This document shows positions 8,450 to 17,229 of a DNA stretch of 45,157 nucleotides, one piece after another. The notes beneath the pieces are model-generated. The model saw nothing but the letters and a program-made list of their open reading frames with translations. It searched no databases and was not told the origin of the DNA. Each line of letters starts with the position of its first letter. Within the stretch, counting starts at the first letter, position 1. This DNA is from Bacteroidaceae bacterium (GTDB lineage Bacteria; Bacteroidota; Bacteroidia; Bacteroidales; Barnesiellaceae_A). The translations under genes were made by a program, and so were the position numbers. Location of the stretch: contig JAFXIZ010000029.1 in NCBI GenBank assembly GCA_017532725.1, positions 1 through 45,157 of the forward strand, given 5' to 3'.

Positions 8450-10441
8450 ATGAAAAAGTCTGTCATTTTATTATCAATGCTATTAACAATAGCACAATTC
8501 AATCTTTACGCACACGATTTTATAGTAGATGGTGTGTATTATGAGTATGCATCGGAATTTGATGTCGATGGTGGAGATGTGAGGGTTACACATGCTCCCT
8601 ATATAGATGGTTATCCCGATCCTAATGCCTATGTCGGCGATATTGTTATACCTGAAAAAGTTATATACCGAGGGTATGAATATAAAATTATAGGATTAGC
8701 CCAAAACGCATTTTATAATTCAAAAGTAAGCTCTGTTGAAATCAAGGCTCCTATTAAAGGAGTCAGTGAACGAGCTTTTAAAGATTGTAGTGAATTGAAA
8801 AAAGTCATTTTGCCTCCAACGATTACTTTTATAAGCTCAGATGCTTTTCGCAATTGTAAATCTTTAGAAGAGGTAAATTTAACAGATGCTGTTAGTAATA
8901 TAGGAAATGCAGCTTTTTTAAATTGTAACTCATTAAAAAGTATATATTTATCGGATAAGATAACACATATTATTAATAGTGCTTTCTGGGGTTGCTCTTC
9001 ATTGCAAAAGATAGATTTGCCAACTTCATTAAAAGTATTAGGTCATAACGCTTTTAAAGATTGTAGTGGATTGACAGGCACATTGACTATTCCTGAGAAT
9101 TTAACAGAAATGTTTTATACTTGTTTTAATGGTTGTTCAAATATAGATGTTGTAGAATGGAATGCAGTAAATTGTACAAGTTACGGAACAATAACAGACG
9201 GAGGACCTTTTACAGATTGTTCAAAAATCCACAAAGTTGTTGTTGGAGATAATGTAGAATCTTTGCCCGAAAACTTTGGTGCGTATATCTCCAATTTAAA
9301 AGAAGTTATAATAGGAAAGAATGTTAGAAAAATAGGTCCACATATTTTTTATGGATGTAAAAATTTGGAAAAAGTTTATTGGAATGCTAACCACGCTTAT
9401 ATAACAGGTGATTTGCTAGATAGTAAACATTTCAAATATTCGTCTAATAACAAAATATATTCTTGTCCAATTACTGAATTTAATTTTGGTGAAGGTTGTG
9501 AATATATACCATCATTTATCTGTAGTGATTTGGACAAACTGAATACGGTTTCATTGTATAATACGGAGATTATCGGTATGGCTGCATTTATAAATTGTAG
9601 TAATCTTACAAAAGTAAATATTCCCAATACGGTTACTGTGATAGGAGAAAGTGCTTTTAAAGGAACTTCTATATCATCCGTAGCTGTTCCATATTCAGTA
9701 CAGTCAATTGGTTATAGAGCTTTTGGTGAGTGTAAAAAACTGACGTCGGTATCGTTTAATGCCCCCAATTGTACTGTAAACAAGCCTTTTGAATTAAGTG
9801 ATAATATAAAAACCGTTACATTTGGAAATGAAGTGAAAACTGTTCCTGATAGTGTTTGTGCAGGATTGTATAATCTTGAGAATTTGACATTTGGGAATAT
9901 TGTTCAAAATATAGGGAAAAATGCGTTTCAAGGTTGCTCTAAATTGGAAGTTTTAGATCTTACCGGTCCTATTTTGCGTATTGGAGAAGGTTGTTTCAGA
10001 GATTGTGAAAATATTAATTCTGTAACGGTAGGTAGTATGGTTTCTTCAATTGGCAATTATGCATTCAATGGGTGTAATAAAATGACTGAACTAATAATTT
10101 TTGCAGCTACACCTCCTATTATATATTCTAAGACATTTTCTTCGTATAAAGCTAATTTGAGAGTTCCTTTAGACAGTGAATCGGCTTATAAAGAGGCCTT
10201 ATATTGGGAAAATTTCTTTAGCTCGGGAATTGACATTGTTGAAAATAATAAAGAATCGGTTATTACAGAAAATGGTGTAATTAAGGTTGTAAATAGCAAG
10301 GATGGTGGTTCGGCTGTTGTGTACAATATGAATGGGCAGATAATTTTCAGTGGTAACTGTCAATTATTGGAGAAACAATATTTTATATCAGGTGTTTATA
10401 TTGTCGTTATTGGGGATAATAAATATAAAATAGTGGTATAA
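8450..10441 (+). CDS. Secreted BspA-like leucine-rich repeat protein
   Basis: A 663-residue cell-surface or secreted protein. A signal peptide (about 1-21, MKKSVILLSMLLTIAQFNLYA) is followed by about 20 BspA-type (LRR_5) repeats with the pattern AFxxCxxLxxVxLP, from about residue 60 to 560. Repeats of this family mediate binding to host matrix or other cells in Tannerella and Treponema; the ligand here is unknown. The last 60 residues (VVYNMNGQIIFSG through GVYIVVIGDNKYKIVV) resemble a shortened T9SS type A sorting domain. The gene is strongly AT-rich in third positions compared with both neighbours, which suggests recent acquisition or a distinct expression class. It is the gene directly downstream of structured RNA copy 1. 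Confidence 0.85.
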   Translation: MKKSVILLSMLLTIAQFNLYAHDFIVDGVYYEYASEFDVDGGDVRVTHAPYIDGYPDPNAYVGDIVIPEKVIYRGYEYKIIGLAQNAFYNSKVSSVEIKAPIKGVSERAFKDCSELKKVILPPTITFISSDAFRNCKSLEEVNLTDAVSNIGNAAFLNCNSLKSIYLSDKITHIINSAFWGCSSLQKIDLPTSLKVLGHNAFKDCSGLTGTLTIPENLTEMFYTCFNGCSNIDVVEWNAVNCTSYGTITDGGPFTDCSKIHKVVVGDNVESLPENFGAYISNLKEVIIGKNVRKIGPHIFYGCKNLEKVYWNANHAYITGDLLDSKHFKYSSNNKIYSCPITEFNFGEGCEYIPSFICSDLDKLNTVSLYNTEIIGMAAFINCSNLTKVNIPNTVTVIGESAFKGTSISSVAVPYSVQSIGYRAFGECKKLTSVSFNAPNCTVNKPFELSDNIKTVTFGNEVKTVPDSVCAGLYNLENLTFGNIVQNIGKNAFQGCSKLEVLDLTGPILRIGEGCFRDCENINSVTVGSMVSSIGNYAFNGCNKMTELIIFAATPPIIYSKTFSSYKANLRVPLDSESAYKEALYWENFFSSGIDIVENNKESVITENGVIKVVNSKDGGSAVVYNMNGQIIFSGNCQLLEKQYFISGVYIVVIGDNKYKIVV

Positions 10442-10460
10442 TTTAGTATAGTAATTTTAA

Positions 10461-10500
10461 CGTAAGAGGGTGCGTCGTTTTTTCGGCGCACCCTCTTACG
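10461..10500. terminator. Bidirectional terminator hairpin
   Basis: CGTAAGAGGGTGCG (10461-10474) pairs perfectly with CGCACCCTCTTACG (10487-10500), with further inner pairs and a T-rich loop. It separates the convergent LRR and pectate lyase genes. Confidence 0.85.
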
Positions 10501-10517
10501 TTGTATTTAAGGAGTTG

Positions 10518-11957
10518 TTATTTCTTGGTGGGAATAATCATTGTAGCCTCTTCGGGAACGAGAGAGTTGATATATACCTCGATGTTGGTATATTGATTCG
10601 ACAGGTCGTAGCCGTTGGCGTCTTTTTTGTTTTCGGGGTTAAGCCCTTTTTGTACTTCCCAATCGTCGGGCATACCGTCGCTATCATAGTCGAGTTCGGC
10701 TATGCCTACTTGTAGCAATTCGGGAAATCCTCCCACTTGCTCTTGGCTGTCTATCATACCCTTCTCACCGTATGTAGCCTTGCCTTTGCGTACCTCCTCG
10801 ATAATACGGCTGTCAACCTCATCGCGCCAGAGTGATGCTCCAACGTGGTCGAGTACCTGTTCGTATGCTGTTTCGGCATCGCTGTAAGGAAGGTCGGCAA
10901 ATGGGAATGGCTCTTTCATTCGTATGGTGTCGTAACTGAATACAAGGGGATCGATGTCTTTCTTGATTTGTTGCACGCCACCTGCCCAATTGTTCTTGCT
11001 GGCTGTCTTGTCGCCTACTACAAAGTTGCCGTTGACGTAGTATTGACCATATCCGTAGTGAGTGTCGTTGATGCTCGCTTCGGGTGCAAAGATACGGTTG
11101 CGCTTGCTCTTCGCTGTAGCAGGGCCGGGTTTGTAGTAGTTGTTTACAATATTGATAGTACGGCATTGGCCACCGTAGGCACTGTTGTTGCCCCAGTTGT
11201 ATATCACATTGTTACGGAAATCGACTACGCCCGATATATCGCCTACACCCGGATGGTCGAAACGAGGGTTACGACTGTCGTGGTGTGCCAACAGGTTGTG
11301 GTGATACGATGCGCATTTGCCTCCCCATATACCACCGTAACCGTGGCTGCCCTTGGCGTGAATACTCTTGCGAAGGCTTTCCGATACGATGTTCCATTGG
11401 AACGTAAAACGCTCGTTGCCGTAGAACGATGCGCACTCGTCGGTACTCCAACTTACCGAGCAGTGGTCGATAATAATATCGTTGAACTGACCCTTTTCGG
11501 TCGATGCGTTGCTCGATAGTGCATCGCTCTCCTCCTGACTGATGTCGCCTAAACGGAATCGCAGGTAGCGCAGTATTACTTGGCTGGCTTTGATGCGTAC
11601 TTGGTGTCCGGCAATGCAAATACCCGGGGCAGGGGCTGTTTGTCCGGCTATGGTTATGCTATCCTTGGTTATGTCAAGTTTGCGCTTGAGCATAATATTG
11701 CCGGCTACGGCAAACACGACAGTGCGTGCGCCTTTCTTCTCGACAGCCCTACGGAAAGAGCCTTCGATGGGTTTCTCGCCTTTGTCGTAGTCCTCAAGGG
11801 TGGTTACTACATAAACTTTTCCTCCACGACCACCTACGGTGTATTTACCATAACCTTCGGCTCCGGGGAATGCCGCTGTAGGAGTTTCGCTTGATTGCGC
11901 CCACACGTTGCTCATACCGAGCAGTGCGCATAACAGAAGTACAATTTTGGTTTTCAT
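10518..11957 (-). CDS. Pectate lyase, PL1 family, without T9SS tail
   Basis: Cleaves polygalacturonate by beta-elimination, giving 4,5-unsaturated oligomers. The start at 11957 (MKTKIVLLLCALLGMSNVWAQ) gives a clear signal peptide and 479 residues. The mature protein opens with AFPGAEGYGKYTVGGRGGKV, followed by a parallel beta-helix; DIIIDHCSVSWSTDE and HHDSRNPRF carry the conserved Asp and catalytic-type Arg. Near the C-terminus, DYDSDGMPDDWEVQKGLNP is a calcium-loop-like motif shared by all three PL1 proteins here. It ends without a sorting domain, so it is probably periplasmic. The GH105 gene lies 50 bp upstream on the same strand, suggesting an operon. Confidence 0.92.
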   Translation of the reverse strand: MKTKIVLLLCALLGMSNVWAQSSETPTAAFPGAEGYGKYTVGGRGGKVYVVTTLEDYDKGEKPIEGSFRRAVEKKGARTVVFAVAGNIMLKRKLDITKDSITIAGQTAPAPGICIAGHQVRIKASQVILRYLRFRLGDISQEESDALSSNASTEKGQFNDIIIDHCSVSWSTDECASFYGNERFTFQWNIVSESLRKSIHAKGSHGYGGIWGGKCASYHHNLLAHHDSRNPRFDHPGVGDISGVVDFRNNVIYNWGNNSAYGGQCRTINIVNNYYKPGPATAKSKRNRIFAPEASINDTHYGYGQYYVNGNFVVGDKTASKNNWAGGVQQIKKDIDPLVFSYDTIRMKEPFPFADLPYSDAETAYEQVLDHVGASLWRDEVDSRIIEEVRKGKATYGEKGMIDSQEQVGGFPELLQVGIAELDYDSDGMPDDWEVQKGLNPENKKDANGYDLSNQYTNIEVYINSLVPEEATMIIPTKK

Positions 11958-12007
11958 ATATACCGTAAATTTTGGATATATTTTAGACAAATAGGGTAAT
12001 AGAAAGT

Positions 12008-13210
12008 TTATTTCTCTTGCAAGCGTTCTACCTCAAGAGCCGCCAAGATGAAAGGCCCTACAGCCTTGGCGTCATTGTCGCGTTTCATTTCGTTGATGTA
12101 ATAGTCGTAGTCGCCCGGGCGATTGTTCTTGCCACCAAGACCGGCTACGGCACACACTTCGGTAATGCTTATCAAGCCCTTTTCATCGGTCTTGATAAAA
12201 CGGTCGAGAATGCCTTGCCACGCCTTGTCGGCTACCTTGAGGTAGTGTGAGGGGATGACACCTATGCGTACACCCTTGTATAGTGCGTAGGCAAACATAC
12301 ACGATGCCGATGACTCGAGGTAGTTGCCCTCGTCGCCACTGCGATCCATTACCTGATACCACAATCCTGTAGCAGGGTCGGCATATCGCTCAAGTTGGGC
12401 TGCAATATGCAACATAATGTTTACGGCCTTTTGACGGTCGGGGCAGTTGGTAGGCAGTAACTCGAGGTTATCGACTATAGCCATTGCATACCATCCCAAT
12501 GCGCGTCCCCAGCAATGTTTCGATTGCCCCGATATATGGTCGCACCAAAACATCTGACGGCTCACATCGCAAGCGTGGCGATATAGGCGCGACTCATAGT
12601 CGTAGGTGTGATACGAAGCCATTACCATTTGTAATATGACATCGGCATAGTCGGCTGCTTGTTGCTCGCCACTCTCGTAGCGCAAGGCGTATTCGGCCAA
12701 GAAGGGGCTACCCATATACACCCCGTCGAGCCATACTTGGTGGGGGTAAATCTTCTTGTGCCAGAAACCTCCATCGGCATTGCGTGGCTGCTTGTCAAAT
12801 TGGCTGCGCAACAGGTCGAGTGCCTTTTTGTAGCGTTCCTCGCCTGTGATGTCGTACACATCAAAGAGGTATTTACCCGAGTTGATGCGATCGAGCGAGT
12901 AATCGGTAATCTTGTATTTCTTGATGCTGCCATCGGCATTTACCATAGTGTCGGCGTAGGAGAGGGCATACTCTTTGATGTCCTCACGTTGATATTTATC
13001 GGCTACATATAGCATTGCACGCAGTTCGAGTCCGTGACAGTAATCCCATTTCAGTTTGGGCTGAAAATCGAGTTGCCAAGCCTCGGGGTTACGGGCTATT
13101 TCGCTCTCCACCATACGCACAGCCCACGATGATTGGTTGTCGCGTGCTTGCAATGGCATAATAATAGCAACAATGAAAAGTGTTGTAATAAAATAACTCA
13201 ATCGCTTCAT
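12008..13210 (-). CDS. GH105 unsaturated uronyl hydrolase (YteR/RhiN type)
   Basis: Removes the unsaturated uronic acid left at the non-reducing end of pectin or rhamnogalacturonan fragments by lyases. The start at 13210 gives a signal peptide (MKRLSYFITTLFIVAIIMPLQA) and 400 residues. The (alpha/alpha)6-barrel shows family segments GGFWHKKIYPHQVWLDGVYMGSPF, with the conserved catalytic Asp in WLDG, and HCWGRALGWYAMAIVD. No T9SS tail, so it is probably periplasmic. The minus-strand box TACTTTTG at 13306-13299 is a plausible -7 element. It is divergent from the ExuT-like gene and precedes the PL1 gene: lyase, hydrolase and transporter form one pathway. Confidence 0.92.
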   Translation of the reverse strand: MKRLSYFITTLFIVAIIMPLQARDNQSSWAVRMVESEIARNPEAWQLDFQPKLKWDYCHGLELRAMLYVADKYQREDIKEYALSYADTMVNADGSIKKYKITDYSLDRINSGKYLFDVYDITGEERYKKALDLLRSQFDKQPRNADGGFWHKKIYPHQVWLDGVYMGSPFLAEYALRYESGEQQAADYADVILQMVMASYHTYDYESRLYRHACDVSRQMFWCDHISGQSKHCWGRALGWYAMAIVDNLELLPTNCPDRQKAVNIMLHIAAQLERYADPATGLWYQVMDRSGDEGNYLESSASCMFAYALYKGVRIGVIPSHYLKVADKAWQGILDRFIKTDEKGLISITEVCAVAGLGGKNNRPGDYDYYINEMKRDNDAKAVGPFILAALEVERLQEK

Positions 13211-13298
13211 ATTATAAGATGTGTTTGGTATTACAATGTTAAGTAGGTTTGATATTGCGAATATATGAATTGTATAATTTATACGCAAAATAATGCGA

Positions 13299-13306
13299 CA
13301 AAAGTA
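13299..13306 (-). promoter_or_regulatory. -7 box for GH105-PL1 transcript
   Basis: On the minus strand this reads TACTTTTG (TAnnTTTG). No TTTG is found at the expected upstream distance. The transcript would start about 90 bp before the GH105 ATG. Confidence 0.5.
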
Positions 13307-13348
13307 AATAATTTTGGCTGAATAGCATAATTGTTAATAACTCTTTTA

Positions 13349-13380
13349 TTTGTGTAATTAAATTATAGTTGCTACTTTTG
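13349..13380 (+). promoter_or_regulatory. Promoter of the ExuT-like gene
   Basis: TTTG (13349-13352), 20 bp, then TACTTTTG (13373-13380): a full Bacteroidetes consensus. Predicted start of transcription is near 13388, about 60 nt before the ATG. The 70 bp shared with the divergent GH105 promoter is a likely site for joint control. Confidence 0.8.
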
Positions 13381-13450
13381 TTGCGTACTCTTATATGTGA
13401 AAAGGAGTGCTTAAACCGAAATTTTAATACCTTTAATATCTTCTATTATT

Positions 13451-14896
13451 ATGAGTAAAAATCAAAAGATGACAAACTTCAGATGGATGATGTGTCTGAT
13501 GCTCTTTGTCGCTACTACGGTCAACTATCTCGACCGTCAAGTCTTGTCGCTCACTTGGAAAGATTTTATTGCTCCCGAGTTTCATTGGACTAACGAAGAC
13601 TATGGTAACATTACTGCGTGGTTCTCTATTTTCTATGCAGTGAGTATGCTCTTTGCCGGTCGTTTTGTCGATTGGATGGGTACCAAGAAGGGTTACCTTT
13701 GGGCTATCGGTGTGTGGTCGTTGGGTGCTTGCCTTCACGCTGTGTGTGGTGTGGCTACACAATATACCTGTGGCTTGGAGAGTGTTACCGATATGATTAA
13801 TGCCACCGGTACTGTGGCATTGGGTATATCTACGGTCAGTGTATATTATTTTATCGCAGCCCGTTTTATATTGGCTGTGGGTGAGGCGGGTAACTTCCCT
13901 GCTGCCATCAAGGTTACTGCCGAGTATTTCCCCAAGAAGGACCGTGCTTACGCCACAAGTATTTTCAACGCCGGTGCTACTGTAGGTGCGCTTGTTGCTC
14001 CTCTCACAATTCCCACCATTGCCGGTTACTTCAAGAGTATAGGTTGGGGGGGTGGCTGGGAGGCTGCTTTCATCATTATCGGTGCGCTTGGTTTTATATG
14101 GATGGGCTTCTGGTTGTTTATGTATGATGCCCCTGCCAAGAGTAAGTATGTCAACCCTGCCGAGTTGGAGTATATCAACCAAGACGGCGATGAGGTGGTC
14201 GTAGCCGATGATAAGTCGGAGAAGAAACTCTCTTTCTGGCAATGCTTGGGCTTTAAGCAAACTTGGGCTTTTGCCTTTGGTAAGTTTATGACCGACGGTG
14301 TGTGGTGGTTCTTCCTCTTCTGGACACCTGCTTACATCAGTGATGTGTATGGTTATACTTCCGACAGCCTTATGGGTATGACTCTTATCTTCGTGTTGTA
14401 TGCTATCACATTGTTGTCGATATATGGTGGTAAGTTGCCCTCTATCATTATCAATAAGACCGGTATGGACCCCTATGCTGCGCGTATGAGTGCTATGCTC
14501 ATATTTGCATTCTTCCCCTTGTTGGCGTTGTTTGCACAACCCTTGGGTGGATACTCGGTATGGTTCCCTGTTATTATTATAGGTATAGCCGGTGCTGCTC
14601 ACCAATCGTGGAGTGCCAACATCTTCTCGACCGTTGGCGATATGTTCCCCAAGAGTGCTGTTGCCACAATTACCGGTATAGGTGGTATGGCAGGTGGTGT
14701 AGGCTCTTTCTTGATTAATAAGTTGTCGGGTGTACTCTTCGACCACGCTGCCGAAACCGAGATGCAACTGATGGGCTTCAAGGGTGTTGAGTCGGGCTAC
14801 TTCATCATCTTCTGTGTATGTGCTGTGGCATATCTCATTGGTTGGATTGTTATGAAAGCCCTTGTACCCAAGTACAAACCTATTGTGATAAAATAA
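13451..14896 (+). CDS. MFS hexuronate transporter (ExuT-like, anion:cation symporter family)
   Basis: A 481-residue inner-membrane permease likely to import galacturonate or related hexuronates. It has about 12 hydrophobic segments. The N-terminus (RWMMCLMLFVATTVNYLDRQVLSLTW) is the usual start of the ACS family, where NYLDR is conserved, and the loop GRFVDWMGTKKGY fits the MFS signature between helices 2 and 3. It has its own promoter and is divergent from GH105, with a pectate lyase just downstream. The family also carries glucarate and other organic anions, so the exact substrate is inferred from context. Confidence 0.9.
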   Translation: MSKNQKMTNFRWMMCLMLFVATTVNYLDRQVLSLTWKDFIAPEFHWTNEDYGNITAWFSIFYAVSMLFAGRFVDWMGTKKGYLWAIGVWSLGACLHAVCGVATQYTCGLESVTDMINATGTVALGISTVSVYYFIAARFILAVGEAGNFPAAIKVTAEYFPKKDRAYATSIFNAGATVGALVAPLTIPTIAGYFKSIGWGGGWEAAFIIIGALGFIWMGFWLFMYDAPAKSKYVNPAELEYINQDGDEVVVADDKSEKKLSFWQCLGFKQTWAFAFGKFMTDGVWWFFLFWTPAYISDVYGYTSDSLMGMTLIFVLYAITLLSIYGGKLPSIIINKTGMDPYAARMSAMLIFAFFPLLALFAQPLGGYSVWFPVIIIGIAGAAHQSWSANIFSTVGDMFPKSAVATITGIGGMAGGVGSFLINKLSGVLFDHAAETEMQLMGFKGVESGYFIIFCVCAVAYLIGWIVMKALVPKYKPIVIK

Positions 14897-14915
14897 TTTT
14901 TTGTGAAATATATTA

Positions 14916-14947
14916 GATGACCAACGCCTCGCGAGGCGTTGGTCATC
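14916..14947 (+). terminator. Perfect 32-bp palindrome, possible terminator or processing hairpin
   Basis: GATGACCAACGCCTCG is followed at once by its exact reverse complement (14932-14947). It lies 19 bp after the transporter stop and 17 bp before the PL1 ATG. No T-run follows, so readthrough into the lyase gene, or an RNA-stabilising role, is as likely as termination. Confidence 0.55.
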
Positions 14948-14964
14948 ATACGCTATAATTGAAT

Positions 14965-16677
14965 ATGAGAAAGATATTGGCTCTATTACTCTTGTGTGCT
15001 GTGTGTGCGCCTATGATGGCGCAGACGGCTGCTTTCCCGGGTGCCGAAGGTCACGCCCGTTACACTACGACAGGTGGCCGTGGTGGCAAGGTGTATCGTG
15101 TGACAAAACTTACTGATGATGGCTCGAAGGGCACGTTGCGATATGCTGTGCGCAAGTCGGGGGTGAGAACGGTCATTTTCGATGTATCGGGAACGATAGA
15201 GTTGCAGAATGATCTTGTTATCTCATCGGGCGATATTACCATTGCCGGACAAACTGCCCCGGGCGATGGTATTTGCCTGAAAAATTATAGCCTGAAAATT
15301 GATGCCGACAACGTTATAGTACGTTTTATTCGTTGCCGATTGGGTGAGGCTGTTGCCGAGGCTTCCGATGCCTTCGAGGGACAAGGCCATAAGAATATTA
15401 TTGTCGATCACTGCTCGATGAGTTTCAGTACCGATGAGTGTGCTTCGTTTTACGACAATACCAACTTTACTATGCAGTGGTGCTTTATAGCCGAGAGCCT
15501 CAAGGCAAGTATTCACAGCAAGGGTAACCACGGATATGGTGGTATATGGGGTGGCAAGAATGCATCGTTTCATCACAACATATTGGCTCACCACGACAGC
15601 CGTAATCCTCGTATGTGTGGCAGTCGTTACAGCAATCGTGCCGACTTGGAGAATGTCGATTTTCGCAACAATGTGATATACAATTGGGGTAGCACCAATA
15701 GTGGCTATGCAGCCGAGGGTGGTACTTACAACTTTGTAAACAACTATTACAAGCCCGGCCCTGCTACCAAAAAATCTATCGTGGCGCGTATCTTCCAACC
15801 CAATGCCGATGATGGTACAAATCAGCAACTCAAGGGCGTGTGGGGTACTTTCTATGTCGATGGCAACTATGTCGATGGTACCTCGCCTTATGACAATGTA
15901 CAAGCCGGTGCCGATATGATTGCTGCTACGAATGCCGATAATTGGAACGGTATTCATCCCAATACGAAGAATGCCGACCTGCCTGCCGGTGGTATCAAAT
16001 CGACTACCGAGTATGATGCCGGCGATGTTACTACTCACACTGCTGCCAAGGCCTACGAAAAGGTGGTGGCTTATGCCGGTGCTTCGCTGCGTCGCGATGC
16101 GCAGGATGCGCGTATAGCCGATGAAATACGCAACGGTAACTATACCTTTGCCGGCTCATCTACCGGTCAATATGGTATTATCGACAAGACCTCCGATGTG
16201 GGTGGCTGGAGCGAATTGCTCTCTACCGAGCCTCCTATGGATAGCGATGAGGATGGTATCCCCGATGCGTGGGAAACTCTCAATGGCCTTGACCCCGATG
16301 ACGATAGCGATGCTGCCGAGTTGTGGCACGATGGCACAGGATATACTGCCCTTGAGGTGTATATGCACAGCCTTGTTGACAACATTGTGCGCGCGTGCCA
16401 GAGCGATGGCACAGGGGTTACCGAGGTATATCCCAAGTACCAAGATACTGCTGTCGATGCCACGAAGCACAACGAGGTGCGCCTCTCATACGCGGCAGGA
16501 CAATACACTGTCAGTGGTTTCAGTGGCGAGGCTACACTCTCTGTTTACTCCTTCTCGGGCGTATTGCTCAAGCGCGTAAAATCGGCCGATTCCATCACCT
16601 TTGCGATAGATGCTCCCTCAATCATTCACCTTGCCACAAGCACCGGAGTAGTCACTCGCAAGTTATTGCCTCGTTAA
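14965..16677 (+). CDS. Pectate lyase, PL1 family, with T9SS-like C-terminal tail
   Basis: Same reaction as the 10518-11957 product and clearly paralogous (AFPGAEGHARYTTTGGRGGKVYR, DHCSMSFSTDECASFYD, HHDSRNPR). The ATG at 14965 opens a signal peptide (MRKILALLLLCAVCAPMMAQ); the TTG 6 bp earlier is unlikely. The protein has 570 residues, longer than its neighbour because of a C-terminal extension. The calcium-loop motif DSDEDGIPDAWETLNGLDP lies near residue 425. The last 70 residues (LSYAAGQYTVSGFSGEATLSVYSFSG) look like a T9SS type A sorting domain, so the enzyme is probably on the surface or released. It lies downstream of the uptake gene. Confidence 0.92.
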   Translation: MRKILALLLLCAVCAPMMAQTAAFPGAEGHARYTTTGGRGGKVYRVTKLTDDGSKGTLRYAVRKSGVRTVIFDVSGTIELQNDLVISSGDITIAGQTAPGDGICLKNYSLKIDADNVIVRFIRCRLGEAVAEASDAFEGQGHKNIIVDHCSMSFSTDECASFYDNTNFTMQWCFIAESLKASIHSKGNHGYGGIWGGKNASFHHNILAHHDSRNPRMCGSRYSNRADLENVDFRNNVIYNWGSTNSGYAAEGGTYNFVNNYYKPGPATKKSIVARIFQPNADDGTNQQLKGVWGTFYVDGNYVDGTSPYDNVQAGADMIAATNADNWNGIHPNTKNADLPAGGIKSTTEYDAGDVTTHTAAKAYEKVVAYAGASLRRDAQDARIADEIRNGNYTFAGSSTGQYGIIDKTSDVGGWSELLSTEPPMDSDEDGIPDAWETLNGLDPDDDSDAAELWHDGTGYTALEVYMHSLVDNIVRACQSDGTGVTEVYPKYQDTAVDATKHNEVRLSYAAGQYTVSGFSGEATLSVYSFSGVLLKRVKSADSITFAIDAPSIIHLATSTGVVTRKLLPR

Positions 16678-16714
16678 ATATCATTATATTACACTCTTTC
16701 TGCTCATTTTTTTG

Positions 16715-16722
16715 TACTTTTG
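16715..16722 (+). promoter_or_regulatory. -7 box very close to a start codon
   Basis: TACTTTTG ends 8 bp before the ATG at 16731. If used, the transcript would begin at or within a few bases of the start codon. No clear TTTG lies upstream. Confidence 0.5.
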
Positions 16723-16730
16723 TACTCGAT

Positions 16731-17204
16731 ATGACAAGAAAGAGTAAGAAAAAGACCAAAGGCAATCGCCGTAGGCGGCAGATACGCATCTTCAAGGTAG
16801 TGATAACACTGTTGGTGATATTGTTGCCTTGTATATGGCTCATAGGCTCATCGCAGCGCGAGAGTGAGCCTATGCGTGTGGCGCGCACCTTCGCCAATCA
16901 CCTCATTCACGCACGATACAACGAGGCGTGTGCCATAGCCACTCCTCAATCGGTCGATGATGTGATGTTTTATGCCACTTGGATGGGCAATCAGCCATAC
17001 GACGGCGAGGACGACCGAATACGATTTAAAGTAACTCACGCCCAACTGCTTATGCCGGCCGATACGGTCAATGTCGTACGTGGTAAAGTGCTTGTTGAAC
17101 TGCCCGATGACGAGGAGCGCGTGTTGCACAACCTCGAACTTAAGATGTTATATACTCTCGATGGGTGGGTGGTCGATTACGAAACGCCTACCTCTATGTG
17201 GTAA
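16731..17204 (+). CDS. Small membrane-anchored protein, unknown function
   Basis: A 157-residue protein starting at the ATG at 16731. A very basic N-terminus (MTRKSKKKTKGNRRRRQIR) is followed by one membrane helix (about 20-42, VVITLLVILLPCIWLIGSS), so the C-terminal domain should face the periplasm. That domain (PMRVARTFANHLIHARYNEAC to GWVVDYETP) resembles DUF4878/NTF2-like folds, but I cannot assign it firmly. It lies 25 bp upstream of the RIC-like gene and is likely in one transcript with it and the LuxR-type gene. Confidence 0.75.
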   Translation: MTRKSKKKTKGNRRRRQIRIFKVVITLLVILLPCIWLIGSSQRESEPMRVARTFANHLIHARYNEACAIATPQSVDDVMFYATWMGNQPYDGEDDRIRFKVTHAQLLMPADTVNVVRGKVLVELPDDEERVLHNLELKMLYTLDGWVVDYETPTSMW

Positions 17205-17229
17205 ACCAAGTTAATTTAAGATAAATATT

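Noticed and set aside
13433..14767. Open frame of 444 codons on the minus strand opposite the ExuT-like gene
   Set aside because: The translation is rich in His, Thr and Gly without hydrophobic core, has no signal or domain, and mirrors the codon bias of the real transporter gene.
15223..16038. Minus-strand open frame inside the second PL1 gene
   Set aside because: Shadow of a conserved PL1 sequence; its translation is Ile/Thr/Val-rich with no family features.
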